DNA from: Ralstonia pickettii
Lineage (GTDB): Bacteria > Pseudomonadota > Gammaproteobacteria > Burkholderiales > Burkholderiaceae
Direction: 5' to 3'
Length of the DNA: 64,000 nt
Assembly: GCF_000607165.1 (NCBI RefSeq)
Contig: NZ_JFZG01000025.1
Span: forward strand, 124,001 to 188,000
In this document: positions 9,329-18,916 of the stretch, piece after piece
Position numbering within the stretch: position 1 is the first letter of the stretch
Layout of the letters: each line of letters begins with the position of its first letter
Translations under genes and position numbers: made by a program
Notes under the pieces: model-generated
Told to the model about the DNA's origin: nothing
Database searches by the model: none
The model's input: the letters and a program-made list of their open reading frames with translations, nothing else

Positions 9329-10534
9329 ATGAAGGTGCAATGGGTAAAGCAGCTGGCCATTGCCCTGGCACTCCTGCTCTTGTTTGGCCGCCCGGCGATG
9401 CCGCAGCCAGACGCATTGGAAAACGATCCGCAACCGGCTACCGCGGCACAGCTCGATCAAATGCTGGCGCCCATCGCGCTGTATCCGGATGCGTTGGTCG
9501 CGCAGATCCTCATGGCAGCCACGTATCCGCTTGAAGTGGTGCAGGCCGATCGCTGGGTGCGTGACCCCGCTCATGCTGCCCTTGGTGGCGACCAACTGGC
9601 CGAAGCCCTGGCGCCGCTGCCGTGGGATCCGAGCGTGAAGTCTCTGGTGCCGTTTCCCGGGCTCTTGCACATGATGAACTGCAACCTGGATTGGACAGAA
9701 CACGTGGGCAATGCGTTTCTGGCCGACGAGGGCGCCGTCATGGACTCGATCCAGCGTTTGCGCAGCCGGGCTCAGGCCAACGGCACCCTGGGGTCGACAA
9801 CGCAAGCCGTCGTGTCAACGCAGGATGGCGCCATCATCATCGAGCCTACCAACCCGAACGTGGTCTACGTTCCGGTCTATGACCCTTACCTCGTCTATGC
9901 ACCGTGGCCATATCCCGCTTACCCGCCATACATCTTTCCCGACATCTGGGGCGGGGCAATCATTAGTGGCATCGGGTTTGGTTGGGTGGGTTTTTCGGTG
10001 GTCGTTCCGTTGTGGGGCTGGAGCCATTGGAACTGGCACGGTCGCCGCATCGATATTGACCGTGGCCGCTTCGGGAGCATCGACCGCCATCGTCCCCCAC
10101 CCAGCGGCATCTGGGCCCATGACCCGGGGCATCGCCATGGCGTGCCATATCCGCGAGCATCGCGGGGTCGGTTTGGCCCGGGCACTGCCATCTCGCCGGA
10201 CGCGCGACGCGGTTTTCGCGGCTACCCAACGCCCCCGAGCCCGCCAGCGGGCTCCGTGATACGCCCCTCCCCGGTTTCGCCTGCGCATCCGGCAATCCGG
10301 CCGCCGCCGGCCCGGCCGGCGCCTGCTCCCGGTGCACGCTCCTCCCGGCGCCAGTCACCTGGCTACCCGCCCACGTTTGAGTCGTTCGGGCGCGGAGCCG
10401 ATGTGCGCGGACAGGCCCAGCGTGGGCAAGCCAGCCGCATGTCGCCCGCAATGCCGCAACCGCAACCGGCTGGGCCGCGCTCTGGTGGCTTTGCACCCCA
10501 TGGCGCGGCGGGCGGCGGAACCAGGAGACGATGA
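9329..10534 (+). CDS. DUF3300 domain exported protein
   Basis: A 401-residue secreted or envelope protein. The signal peptide covers about residues 1-25 (MKVQWVKQLAIALALLLLFG then a processing region). The DUF3300 signature follows: LAPIALYPDALVAQILMAAT at about 48-67 and PLEVVQADRWV just after. A tryptophan/proline-rich segment (about 195-260) and a Pro/Arg/Gly-rich disordered tail complete the protein. The ATG at 9329 has GCGGAGG upstream; the earlier open frame to 9230 lies on the FNR box. It overlaps the DUF2950 gene by ATGA, the usual pairing of these two families. Function unknown. Confidence 0.9.
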   Translation: MKVQWVKQLAIALALLLLFGRPAMPQPDALENDPQPATAAQLDQMLAPIALYPDALVAQILMAATYPLEVVQADRWVRDPAHAALGGDQLAEALAPLPWDPSVKSLVPFPGLLHMMNCNLDWTEHVGNAFLADEGAVMDSIQRLRSRAQANGTLGSTTQAVVSTQDGAIIIEPTNPNVVYVPVYDPYLVYAPWPYPAYPPYIFPDIWGGAIISGIGFGWVGFSVVVPLWGWSHWNWHGRRIDIDRGRFGSIDRHRPPPSGIWAHDPGHRHGVPYPRASRGRFGPGTAISPDARRGFRGYPTPPSPPAGSVIRPSPVSPAHPAIRPPPARPAPAPGARSSRRQSPGYPPTFESFGRGADVRGQAQRGQASRMSPAMPQPQPAGPRSGGFAPHGAAGGGTRRR

Positions 10535-11481
10535 TGCGCACGATCTGTAGAACGCTGCGCCTACGCCGCCTAGCCATGCGACTGGCGATGCTGGCTGCCT
10601 GTGCCAGCGCCCTTCCAGCCTGGGCCGACAAGCCCACACAGCAGGCATTCCCTTCGCCCGAGAACGCTGCCGAAGCATTGGCATCCGCATGGCGCTCGGG
10701 CAATGCGGATGCCCTGCTCGTCCTGTTCGGTCCGGCCGGGGCAACGCTCGTGAAATCCGGTGACCCCATCGGCGAACAGATTGCCCGAAGCAAGCTGGCC
10801 TCCGCGTACGACGAGGCGCATCGAATCGAACGAGACGCTGAGGGCCATGCCGTCATCCTCCTGGGCAAAGACGAATGGCCCTACCCGATCCCGCTGGCAA
10901 TGCGGGGCACGCGCTGGCGCTTTGATACGAAAGCCGGCGCACAGCAGATCATCGATCGACGCGTTGGCCACCACGAGGCACACGCAATCCGCGTCTGCCG
11001 AGCGTATGTCGAAGCGCAGCTGGCCTATGGCGTTTCGCACCGCACCGGAGATGGACGCGCCGAATTTGCCCAACGCCTTGGCAGTTCACCAGGCAAGCAT
11101 GATGGCCTGTTCTGGGTGCCATCCGCCGGAGAAGAAGAGAGCCCGCTGGGCCCGCTCATCGCGCTCGCCGATGCACGGCGCCAAGACACGTCGGGCGCGG
11201 GCAACGTCATCCCCTTTCATGGCTACCTCTTCCGGGTCCTGACCCAGCAAGGAAAAAACGCACCGGGCGGCGCGCGTGGCTATGTCGATGGTGGGCAGAT
11301 GACAGGCGGATTCGCGCTGGTCGCCTTTCCTGCAACGTTTGGGGCATCGGGCGTCATGACGTTTATCGTGAACCAGGATGGCGTCGTGTACCAACGGAAC
11401 CTCGGCCCGCATACCGCCGAGATCACGCGGCACATGCGCGCGTACGACCCCGACGAGAGCTGGAGCCCAGCATTACCGTGA
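10531..11481 (+). CDS. DUF2950 domain exported protein
   Basis: A 316-residue exported protein of the DUF2950 family. Signal peptide about residues 1-32 ending ALPAWA. The mature part carries the family's typical features: an N-terminal helical region, RRVGHHEAHAIRVCRAYVEAQ (about 149-169), and the C-terminal GARGYVDGGQMTGGFALVAFPA (about 249-270) and NQDGVVYQRNLG. The start codon overlaps the DUF3300 stop, with CAGGAGACG as ribosome binding site. Function unknown; the pair is presumably envelope-located and FNR-controlled as one transcript. Confidence 0.9.
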   Translation: MMRTICRTLRLRRLAMRLAMLAACASALPAWADKPTQQAFPSPENAAEALASAWRSGNADALLVLFGPAGATLVKSGDPIGEQIARSKLASAYDEAHRIERDAEGHAVILLGKDEWPYPIPLAMRGTRWRFDTKAGAQQIIDRRVGHHEAHAIRVCRAYVEAQLAYGVSHRTGDGRAEFAQRLGSSPGKHDGLFWVPSAGEEESPLGPLIALADARRQDTSGAGNVIPFHGYLFRVLTQQGKNAPGGARGYVDGGQMTGGFALVAFPATFGASGVMTFIVNQDGVVYQRNLGPHTAEITRHMRAYDPDESWSPALP

Positions 11482-11644
11482 CGCTACTGCCTGGCCGCCG
11501 GCAACTGTGAAGGTGACGACATCATGGAAGACGCGCCTTACTTGGACGCCGCCGGAAACACTGCTCGCCGTGTCGGCCGTGATGCTCGGTATCGCGGCGC
11601 ATCTGTACGCAAGCCTGGCCCGATGCGCACTGCTACGTGCAGAC

Positions 11645-11658
11645 TTGATTCAGCCCAA
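11645..11658 (+). promoter_or_regulatory. FNR-type box (imperfect), BCAM0308-like gene
   Basis: TTGATTCAGCCCAA: perfect left half, right half CCCAA with two mismatches. TACTCT (11680-11685) is centred 31 bp downstream and resembles the phasin -10 elements TACCCT and TACGCT. Predicted start near 11693. Confidence 0.55.
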
Positions 11659-11762
11659 ATCGTGTCGCGCTGCGGGGGGTACTCTGAGAATTGTCCACCG
11701 CGACTGCGTTGCAGGTTCTGGTCTGCAGCAGGCCGGAGGAATTCGCCCTCATAGGAGTCAAC

Positions 11763-12263
11763 ATGAAACAACGCTCTCAATCCGAACGAGTGCGGCCGGC
11801 ACGCTGGAGCCCATTTGCCGTCGAGCCGATCCACAACCGGTATCGGCAACCCGACAAGGCACCGGCTGTAAGCTGCTGCCCCGTTTGCGGCGCCGTCTAT
11901 CTCAAGGGCCGCTGGCTGTGGCGCAGTCCACCGCCCGGGGCCACCTCATTGATCTGCTCGGCATGCCAACGTGCCGCCGACCAGATGCCTGCGGCCCGAA
12001 TCCACCTCTCAGGGGAGTTCGAGGCGGCCCATCGGGAAGAGATCCTGACACTCGCCCGCCACCGCGAGGCAGATCTGCGCGCGGATCATCCGATGGAGCG
12101 CATCATGGCCGTCGAAAGCACGAGCAGCGGCACTGACATCCTGACGACCGGGTTTCATCTGGCGCGCGACATCGGCCACGCAATCCACCATGCATTCCAC
12201 GGACACCTGACGTTTGACTATGGCAATGCAGAAACCGAACTGCACGTGAAATGGAGTCGGTAA
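11763..12263 (+). CDS. BCAM0308-like zinc-ribbon protein
   Basis: A 166-residue soluble protein resembling the BCAM0308 family named from the B. cenocepacia low-oxygen locus. It has a four-cysteine zinc-ribbon-like set, CCPVCGAVY (about residues 32-40) and ICSACQ (about 61-66), followed by a helical region and a C-terminal half with several histidines (GHAIHHAFHGH) that could also bind metal. Start at 11763 after ATAGGAGTCAAC; the upstream extension to 11691 lies at the predicted transcript start. Function unknown. It is a single-gene transcription unit with a hairpin after its stop. Confidence 0.75.
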   Translation: MKQRSQSERVRPARWSPFAVEPIHNRYRQPDKAPAVSCCPVCGAVYLKGRWLWRSPPPGATSLICSACQRAADQMPAARIHLSGEFEAAHREEILTLARHREADLRADHPMERIMAVESTSSGTDILTTGFHLARDIGHAIHHAFHGHLTFDYGNAETELHVKWSR

Positions 12264-12269
12264 AACTCC

Positions 12270-12291
12270 GGAGGCGTTCCGCAACGCCTCC
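12270..12291 (+). terminator. possible terminator after BCAM0308-like gene
   Basis: GGAGGCGTT, CCGC loop, AACGCCTCC: a perfect 9-bp stem directly after the stop codon at 12263. It lacks a clean T-run, so termination is only likely. Confidence 0.5.
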
Positions 12292-12396
12292 TGCTGCCTT
12301 TCACACAGATTGGTCATCCAGCCAAGAGATCATGGAGCCGCCCTTGCAAGCCAAGCGGCGGTCACCCCGGTCCAATCCCGCCCAGGCAGGCGCGTA

Positions 12397-13329
12397 TCAA
12401 GACACTGAGACCTCTGCGTAGCGCTGCTCGATCTCGGCGGCGCTGCCAAGTTCGGTACCGGAATGGCTCAACGCTGCTGCTGCGGCGGCCATGCCGTATC
12501 GAAATGCCTCCTGCATCCCCACATTCCGGTTAAGCGCCCAGACCATTCCGCCCACGAAGCTGTCACCCGCCCCAATGGTGCTGAGGAATGACGTTGCGAC
12601 AGCCCCTGCGCGTACAACCTCTTCCTGCGTGACGAGCATGGCCCCGCCTGCGCCCAGTGTGAGCGCAACGGCATGCGCATGCCCATTGCGGACAATCTCC
12701 TGGGCGGCCTGCAGGCAATCCGCTTCTGTCTCCAACGCGCGCCCAGTCAGTTGCCGAAGCTCGCTCAGGCTGGGCTTGATCAGGTATGGCGCATGCGGCA
12801 ACGCAGCACGCAATGCCGGACCTGAGGCATCCAGTACGACGCGGCTGCCATGAACCTTGGCCTGATCAATGACGCGCGCGTAGAAGCCTTCTGCTACCCC
12901 GAGCGGCAGGCTTCCGCTTAGCACGAGGTAGCGCGGCGCAGGGTGCAGCGCATCCAGGTAGTCCAGGCAGCGCTGCCATTCCGCTTCCGAGACGACCGGC
13001 CCCGGCATCACGAACCGGAATTCCCGGTGGCTGCACAGTTCCGTCACGGAAAAGTTCTCACGCGTCTCCCCTTCGATCCCGAGGGCGACGAACGGCAGGC
13101 CCTCTGCCGACAGGAGACGCCCCAATCGCTCGGCCACCGGGCCGCCGGCAAGGTAAATGGCCAGGCAATCCCCGCCCAGCCGATGGACAACGCGGGCGAC
13201 GTTGATTCCACCTCCTCCGGGGTCACTGCGGGCCGGGGCGCAGCGCATCTTGTGTGTGTCCGTCAAGCACTCCACCGACGTGGCGATATCGATTGCGGGA
13301 TTGACCGTGAGCGTGACGATTTCCGGCAT
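12397..13329 (-). CDS. PfkB-family sugar kinase (6-phosphofructokinase II-like)
   Basis: A 310-residue ribokinase-fold kinase, closest in look to 1-phosphofructokinase/Pfk-2: starts VTLTVNPAIDIAT, has DPGGGGINVARV (about 37-48) for sugar binding and the ATP/anion-hole motif TIGAGDSFVGGM (about 248-259) with the catalytic Asp. Likely phosphorylates fructose 6-phosphate or a related sugar phosphate in the cytoplasm. The start at 13329 has GGAGGTACGCA; the frame to 13629 is only an open extension. It is transcribed away from the PEP-synthase operon. No convincing FNR box reads toward it. Confidence 0.9.
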   Translation of the reverse strand: MPEIVTLTVNPAIDIATSVECLTDTHKMRCAPARSDPGGGGINVARVVHRLGGDCLAIYLAGGPVAERLGRLLSAEGLPFVALGIEGETRENFSVTELCSHREFRFVMPGPVVSEAEWQRCLDYLDALHPAPRYLVLSGSLPLGVAEGFYARVIDQAKVHGSRVVLDASGPALRAALPHAPYLIKPSLSELRQLTGRALETEADCLQAAQEIVRNGHAHAVALTLGAGGAMLVTQEEVVRAGAVATSFLSTIGAGDSFVGGMVWALNRNVGMQEAFRYGMAAAAAALSHSGTELGSAAEIEQRYAEVSVS

Positions 13330-13416
13330 TGCGTACCTCCAGGGGGCACGACGGGCAGCATGACAAGGCCAACGTGTCCGGGCGATTTTTCGCGGCGCGG
13401 AGTAATCAGCCCTCGT

Positions 13417-13430
13417 TTGATACGGCACAA
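13417..13430 (+). promoter_or_regulatory. FNR-type box (imperfect), small gene + PEP synthase
   Basis: TTGATACGGCACAA: perfect left half, CACAA right half. CAGTAT (13452-13457) is centred 31 bp downstream; predicted start near 13465, 52 nt before the ATG at 13517. Confidence 0.55.
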
Positions 13431-13516
13431 AATCAGTGCCATCCATCATGCCAGTATTTATTGGACTGGCCGAATCACCCTTGCTGCCTGTTGAAAACAT
13501 AGGAGACGCAACCGCC

Positions 13517-13780
13517 ATGAAAACCGCTTCCCAAAACCACGACCACCTGACCGCGAAGGAGATCAGAGAGGTCATCGGCCCGTTCGAGATGGAGGTGCTG
13601 ACTCGCATTCTCGCAATCGAACCCAGCATCCAGGACGTGCAGCTCGCCTATAAGTGGCTCCGTTCGGACGAGCATCTCATCCGCGGCATGGATATCGAGC
13701 TGACCGGCAAGGCCAAAATGATCTATGAGCTCCTTGACGCCGAGTTTCCCGACTTCGACGCATCGGGGCGTGGCGTCTAG
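13517..13780 (+). CDS. small protein of unknown function ahead of PEP synthase
   Basis: An 87-residue acidic, helical protein not recognised by me. It begins MKTASQNHDHLTAKE after ATAGGAGACGCAACCGCC; the frame's earlier start at 13436 precedes the predicted transcript start. It contains no cysteine and no membrane segment. Only 45 bp separate it from ppsA, so the two are probably co-transcribed, and a role as a partner or regulator of PEP synthase is possible but not shown. Confidence 0.7.
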   Translation: MKTASQNHDHLTAKEIREVIGPFEMEVLTRILAIEPSIQDVQLAYKWLRSDEHLIRGMDIELTGKAKMIYELLDAEFPDFDASGRGV

Positions 13781-13825
13781 TTTCTTTTCCAAAGATCCCC
13801 GAACCCCGCCGCTAGGGAGGCTCAC

Positions 13826-16225
13826 ATGGTCAACGACACTGCACACGTTGTCTGGTTCGAAAACCTGCGACGGACCGACGTTCCACGGGTCGGCGGCAAG
13901 AATGCGTCGCTCGGCGAGATGGTGGCCAACCTGGCTGGCAAGGGCGTCAATGTTCCACCGGGCTTTGCACTCACTGCCGATGCTTTCAGGCACTTTGTCG
14001 AGGCAAATGACTTGCAGCCGATCATGTGCTCCGCGCTCACTGACTTCGATGACGGCAAGCTTCCCCTGGCCGAGGCGGGGCTCATCATCCGACGGGCCAT
14101 GCTTCGCAGTGAGTGGCCAAGTGAGCTTGCTAAGGCAATCCGCCTTGCTTACGGCGAACTGAACCGCCGAACGGGACAAATCGACCTGGACGTTGCCGTG
14201 CGATCCAGCGCCACCGCCGAGGATCTGCCCGATGCCAGCTTCGCCGGCCAGCAGGAGACGTATCTCAACATCAAGGGCGAACGCGTCTTGCTTGACGCTT
14301 GCCGGCGCTGCTACGCGTCGCTTTTCACCGACCGCGCGATCAGCTATCGCCAAGCGAAGGGGATCGATCATCTGAAGGTCGCGCTATCGGTGGGTGTCCA
14401 GCGCATGGTGCGATCAGATCTGGGCGGCGCAGGCGTCATGTTCTCCATCGATACCGAGACGGGCTTTGACAAATCCATCCTGATCAATGCGGCCTGGGGG
14501 CTGGGCGAAAACGTGGTGCAAGGAGAAGTTGATCCCGACGAATATGAGGTGTTCAAGCCACTCCTGTCGGAACCATCGCTATCCCCGATCGTCGGGAAAA
14601 AGCTTGGCGGAAAAGGTCTCAAAATGATCTACACAAGCGATAGCGAACAGCCGACGAAGAACGTTCCAACATCGAAAGCCGAGCGTGCGGCTTTCGTCCT
14701 GAGTGACCAAGAGATTTTGACTTTGTCGCGCTGGGCCTGCGTGATCGAACAGCACTATGGCCAACCGATGGATATTGAATGGGCAAAGGACGGGCTCACC
14801 AACGAGGTGTTCGTCGTGCAGGCTCGGCCCGAAACGGTGGAGTCACGGCGTGAAGCCGGTGCGGTAAAGACCTGGCACATGAAGAGTGCGGGGCGCAAGA
14901 TCCTGTCCGGTGTCAGCATCGGAGAAGCCATCGCTGCCGGCAAGGTCTGCATCATCGAAAGCCCCCGAGACATGGGGCGTTTCATCGACGGCGCCATCCT
15001 CGTCGCCCAGACGACGGATCCGGACTGGGTGCCTGTCATGCGACGGGCGGCAGCCATCATCACTGACCAGGGTGGCCGCACATCGCACGCGGCGATCGTC
15101 AGCCGCGAGCTTGGGCTTCCCGCCATCGTCGGGGCCGGTAACGCGACGCATCTGCTGCATGACGAGCAGGAGATCACCGTGTCTTGCGCAGAGGGCCGAG
15201 AAGGGTTCGTCTACGAAGGCATTGCGGACTTTGTGGTCGACGAGATCGACTTTGGCAATATCCCCGCGACGCGCACCAAGGTCATGCTGAACCTCGCCAA
15301 TCCGGCGGCGGCGTTTCGCTGGTGGCGGATCCCTGCCGACGGGGTCGGGCTCGCACGAATGGAGTTCGTCGTGAGCAACCATATCAAGATCCATCCGATG
15401 GCCCTTGCCCGCTTCGATACGCTCAAGGACGAAGGCGCCAAGCAGACGATTGCAGCATTGACGACGGGCTACAAAGACAGGACGGAGTATTTCGTCGATC
15501 GCCTTGCGCGTGGGCTGGGGCGGATCGCGGCGGTCCAGTATCCGCACCCTGTCATTGTCCGCATGAGCGACTTCAAGACCAACGAGTACGCGCATCTGAT
15601 CGGCGGAGCCGAATTCGAGCCGAAGGAAGAAAATCCCATGCTCGGATTCCGTGGTGCGTCGCGGTACTACTCCCCCCGCTATCGGGAAGGCTTCGCGCTC
15701 GAGTGCCGGGCCATCCGTCGTTTGCGCAATGAGATGGGCTTCAAGAACGTCGTTGTGATGATCCCTTTCTGCCGTTCAACAAGCGAAGCGGACCACGTGC
15801 TTGAGGTGATGGCTGACAACGGTATCCATCGCGGAGAAGCCGGTCTTCAGATTTACGTGATGTGTGAGATCCCATCGAACGTGATCCTGGCGAAGGCCTT
15901 CGCGCAACGTTTCGACGGCTTCTCCATTGGCAGCAACGATCTGACGCAACTGACGCTGGGCGTTGACCGTGACTCTGCCGATCTTGCCGCGCTTTTCGAT
16001 GAACAGGACGACGCCGTAAAGTGGATGATCCGCAGTGTCATTGCGAGTGCGCACGAGGCCGGTGCCCATGTCGGCCTGTGCGGTCAAGCACCGAGCGACC
16101 ACCCTGAGTTTGCTGCCTTCCTTGTCGAGTGCGGCATTGATTCCATATCGGTGAGCCCCGATAGCTTCATCGCGGTCAAGCGCAGTGTGGCGGCTGCGGA
16201 GAGCACTGCAACGAAAGCCTCGTGA
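13826..16225 (+). CDS. ppsA: phosphoenolpyruvate synthase
   Basis: Converts pyruvate + ATP to PEP + AMP + phosphate. The 799-residue length fits the family (about 790). Reading order: ATP-grasp-like nucleotide-binding domain (about 1-350), the swivelling phosphohistidine domain with GGRTSHAAIVSRELGLPAIVG (about 416-436, catalytic His in the TSHAA motif), and the PEP/pyruvate barrel with NDLTQLTLGVDRD and the active-site CGQAPSD near the C terminus. Start at 13826 follows GGGAGGCTCAC. Convergent with the formate dehydrogenase operon, 12 bp between stops. In this setting it would support gluconeogenic or low-energy carbon recycling. Confidence 0.97.
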   Translation: MVNDTAHVVWFENLRRTDVPRVGGKNASLGEMVANLAGKGVNVPPGFALTADAFRHFVEANDLQPIMCSALTDFDDGKLPLAEAGLIIRRAMLRSEWPSELAKAIRLAYGELNRRTGQIDLDVAVRSSATAEDLPDASFAGQQETYLNIKGERVLLDACRRCYASLFTDRAISYRQAKGIDHLKVALSVGVQRMVRSDLGGAGVMFSIDTETGFDKSILINAAWGLGENVVQGEVDPDEYEVFKPLLSEPSLSPIVGKKLGGKGLKMIYTSDSEQPTKNVPTSKAERAAFVLSDQEILTLSRWACVIEQHYGQPMDIEWAKDGLTNEVFVVQARPETVESRREAGAVKTWHMKSAGRKILSGVSIGEAIAAGKVCIIESPRDMGRFIDGAILVAQTTDPDWVPVMRRAAAIITDQGGRTSHAAIVSRELGLPAIVGAGNATHLLHDEQEITVSCAEGREGFVYEGIADFVVDEIDFGNIPATRTKVMLNLANPAAAFRWWRIPADGVGLARMEFVVSNHIKIHPMALARFDTLKDEGAKQTIAALTTGYKDRTEYFVDRLARGLGRIAAVQYPHPVIVRMSDFKTNEYAHLIGGAEFEPKEENPMLGFRGASRYYSPRYREGFALECRAIRRLRNEMGFKNVVVMIPFCRSTSEADHVLEVMADNGIHRGEAGLQIYVMCEIPSNVILAKAFAQRFDGFSIGSNDLTQLTLGVDRDSADLAALFDEQDDAVKWMIRSVIASAHEAGAHVGLCGQAPSDHPEFAAFLVECGIDSISVSPDSFIAVKRSVAAAESTATKAS

Positions 16226-16237
16226 TACGGATGGTGC

Positions 16238-18916
16238 TCAACACGGCCCTGATCCGTCGCCGCGCTTTTTCACCCGTACCGCCGTCACCTTATATTCGGG
16301 CGCGTGCACCAAGCGGTCGCGTACGGGGGATGTCAATCGGTTGATCAATAGATCGGCGCGGTGGAAGCTGCAGAACAGTTGTCCAATTTGCATCGCACGG
16401 CTGATATGCAACGGCAGGATCGCGGAACCATACCTGCTTGACACCTCGACCACGTCGCCTTCCATCAAGCCATGGCGTGCTGCATCCGCTGGTGCCATAT
16501 CCAGTGTGTCCGATGGCCTCAGCGCCGCGTTGGGGGTGCGGTAGCTCATCGTGCCGGCGTTGAAGTGCTGCAACACGCGGCCTGTGGTCAGAAGGAAGGG
16601 ATAGTCGTCGTCTGGTTGCTCGGGCGTGGGCACGTATGCGATAGGGGCCAGCGTGGCGGTCTTGTTACCGAAAAAACGGTCCTGATGGAGTACGGGTGTT
16701 CCGGGATGCGTTTCATCCGGGCATGGCCAGTGCAGATCTTCGCCATCGAGGCGCGAGTACGCCAGGCCGGCCCCTTGCGGCCAGACCGAACGTACTTCGT
16801 CCCAGATCTGCTGAGCGCCCTCGAATTCGAAACCCTTCGACTTGCCCATGCGGGCAGCGAGCGCCTGGATGATCCACCAGTCAGAACGTGCCTGCCCGGG
16901 AGCCGCAGTGACGGCGCGAACACGCTGTACGCGTCGATCCGAGTTCATGAAGGTGCCTTCTTTCTCGAAGGCCGATGCCGCCGGCAGAAACACCGTGCCG
17001 AACGTTGCAGCAGTCTGGTTGATGAACAGGTCTTGCACGATCACCAGATCCAGGGCGCCAAGTGCGGCTGCCGTTGTGGACGCATTAGCCAGGGAGAGAT
17101 AGATGTCGTAGCCCATTACCCACAGCGCCTTGAGTCGGCCCGCGCGGGCAGCGTCCATCATTTCCAGAACATCCAGCCCCCGTGTTGCAGGCAGTTGGGT
17201 TCCCCACACTTGTTCGAATCGAGCGCCCGCCTGGCCAATTGACTGGGCGCCCGTGAGCGTGGCGGGGTCGCATCCCATCTGTGCCGCGCCTTGTACGTTG
17301 TTCTGTCCGCGCAATGGATTGATGCCGCTGCCAGGCCGACCAAGGTTGCCCGTCAGCAACGCCAGGTTGATGAGCGCCATCACTCCTTCGCTGCCTTGCA
17401 GGTGCTCGGTTACGCCCAGGCCATGAAAACACATCGAGGGCCGCCCTTTGGCGTAGATTCGGGCGGCGGCGCGAATGGCCGGCGCCGAGACCCCACACAA
17501 CCCGGCAACGCTCTCCGGAGAATAGGCAGCGACATGCGCGGCGAAGGTATCGAAGCCGCTGACCCGCTCGGACAGAAACACGCGATCAACCCACCCTTCC
17601 TCGATGATCACGGCGGCCAACGCATTGAACAGCGGCACGTTGCAGCCCATGCGCACGGGCAGATGCACGTCAGCCAACTCTGCCAGCTCTGTACGGCGCG
17701 GGTCGATGACCACGAGCTGCGCGCCCGCCAATACAGCCTGTTTGATGCGCGCACCGACCACCGGATGGTTCTCGGTCGGATTCGCACCGCAGATCAGGAA
17801 CGTGCTCGCATGCTCAATATCATCGAAGGTGTTGGTGGCTGCGCCAATGCCAAGCATCGTCTTCAGCGCTTTCGCACTTGGGGTATGGCAAACGCGCGCG
17901 CAACAATCGACGTTGTGGGTGCCCAGTACCACGCGAGCAAACTTCTGGGCCAGATAGTTCTCCTCATTGGTCGCACGCGACGATCCGAGTACGCCAATGG
18001 CATCTGGCCCGTTCGCGGCGATGATTTCCTGCAGCCGCGCCGCCGTGAAGCCAAGCGCCTCATTCCAGCCCACCGTTTGCCACCTCCCATTACGCCGCAG
18101 CATCGGTTGGGTAACACGGTCCGGGGCGTGGTTGTACTCAAACGCATACCGGCCCTTGAGGCACAGATGCCCGCGATTGACAGGGCGATCGGCAGGTCGC
18201 ACGGCGACGACCTGACCATTGGCCGTCCCGACTTCCATTTGGCAGCCGACACCGCAATATGCGCAGGTTGTACGAGTCCAAGCCGTTGGCTTGACGCCGG
18301 ACCGTTTGTCGAACAAGGCACCGCTCGGACAAGTCTCTACGCAGGCGCCGCAACTGACACAGCCTGCGGTGAGTAACGTCGGCCCTTTGCCGACCGCGAT
18401 GTGCATCGCATCGCCGCGCCCGGTTGTCTCCCAGATGAACTGCCCCTGGACCTCCTCGCAGATGCGCACACAGCGCTCGCAATAGACACAGCGCTCCATG
18501 CCGACGCCAAGGTAGGGATGGCTGTCATCCTTGAAGAAGAGTCCGTCCTCCTGCTTACCGCCAGGGGGTACCCCGTATTCGGCCAACAGGCGGTGAAACG
18601 GGTGTTTCGGGTCTGCTGCATACGCCGTTCGCGGATAGCGTGCGGCGATGAGTTCCAAGTTGGTGCGGCACAGTGCGTCGAGTGCATTGCTGCGGGTCTG
18701 CACGACCATGCCCTCAGCCACTTCTGCGGTGCAGCTTGCAACAGGCCGCGGTTGGCCTTGCACCTGCACAAGACACAGACGGCACGCGCCAGAAGGCGTC
18801 AGACGTTTATCGTGGCACACGTGCGGAACGGCCTTCCCCGCCGCCGACAGCGCGTCGATCAACAGTGAGCCGTCCGCCGCTTCCAATGGAATACCGTCGA
18901 CCGTCAGTCGCACCAT
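16238..18916 (-). CDS. NAD-type formate dehydrogenase alpha subunit (molybdopterin, Fe-S)
   Basis: Catalytic subunit oxidising formate to CO2, 892 residues, FdsA/FdhF type. Order: N-terminal [2Fe-2S] ferredoxin domain (CHDK...SGACRLC, about residues 34-48), His/Cys cluster region HPFHRLLAE, two [4Fe-4S] motifs CVYCERCVRICE and CVSCGACVETC, then the molybdopterin domain starting CAYCGVGC...CLKG. The molybdenum ligand region reads CCARVCHTPS; the Cys-His pair is kept, with Cys rather than selenocysteine and Thr where many relatives have Gly. The start at 18916 overlaps the beta-subunit gene by 13 nt. Cytoplasmic: no twin-arginine signal. No fdhD or separate gamma subunit is adjacent. Confidence 0.95.
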   Translation of the reverse strand: MVRLTVDGIPLEAADGSLLIDALSAAGKAVPHVCHDKRLTPSGACRLCLVQVQGQPRPVASCTAEVAEGMVVQTRSNALDALCRTNLELIAARYPRTAYAADPKHPFHRLLAEYGVPPGGKQEDGLFFKDDSHPYLGVGMERCVYCERCVRICEEVQGQFIWETTGRGDAMHIAVGKGPTLLTAGCVSCGACVETCPSGALFDKRSGVKPTAWTRTTCAYCGVGCQMEVGTANGQVVAVRPADRPVNRGHLCLKGRYAFEYNHAPDRVTQPMLRRNGRWQTVGWNEALGFTAARLQEIIAANGPDAIGVLGSSRATNEENYLAQKFARVVLGTHNVDCCARVCHTPSAKALKTMLGIGAATNTFDDIEHASTFLICGANPTENHPVVGARIKQAVLAGAQLVVIDPRRTELAELADVHLPVRMGCNVPLFNALAAVIIEEGWVDRVFLSERVSGFDTFAAHVAAYSPESVAGLCGVSAPAIRAAARIYAKGRPSMCFHGLGVTEHLQGSEGVMALINLALLTGNLGRPGSGINPLRGQNNVQGAAQMGCDPATLTGAQSIGQAGARFEQVWGTQLPATRGLDVLEMMDAARAGRLKALWVMGYDIYLSLANASTTAAALGALDLVIVQDLFINQTAATFGTVFLPAASAFEKEGTFMNSDRRVQRVRAVTAAPGQARSDWWIIQALAARMGKSKGFEFEGAQQIWDEVRSVWPQGAGLAYSRLDGEDLHWPCPDETHPGTPVLHQDRFFGNKTATLAPIAYVPTPEQPDDDYPFLLTTGRVLQHFNAGTMSYRTPNAALRPSDTLDMAPADAARHGLMEGDVVEVSSRYGSAILPLHISRAMQIGQLFCSFHRADLLINRLTSPVRDRLVHAPEYKVTAVRVKKRGDGSGPC

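Noticed and set aside
11524-11754. Open frame of 76 codons between the DUF2950 and BCAM0308-like genes
   Set aside because: No ribosome binding site, arginine/cysteine-rich shadow-like composition, and it covers the predicted FNR box.
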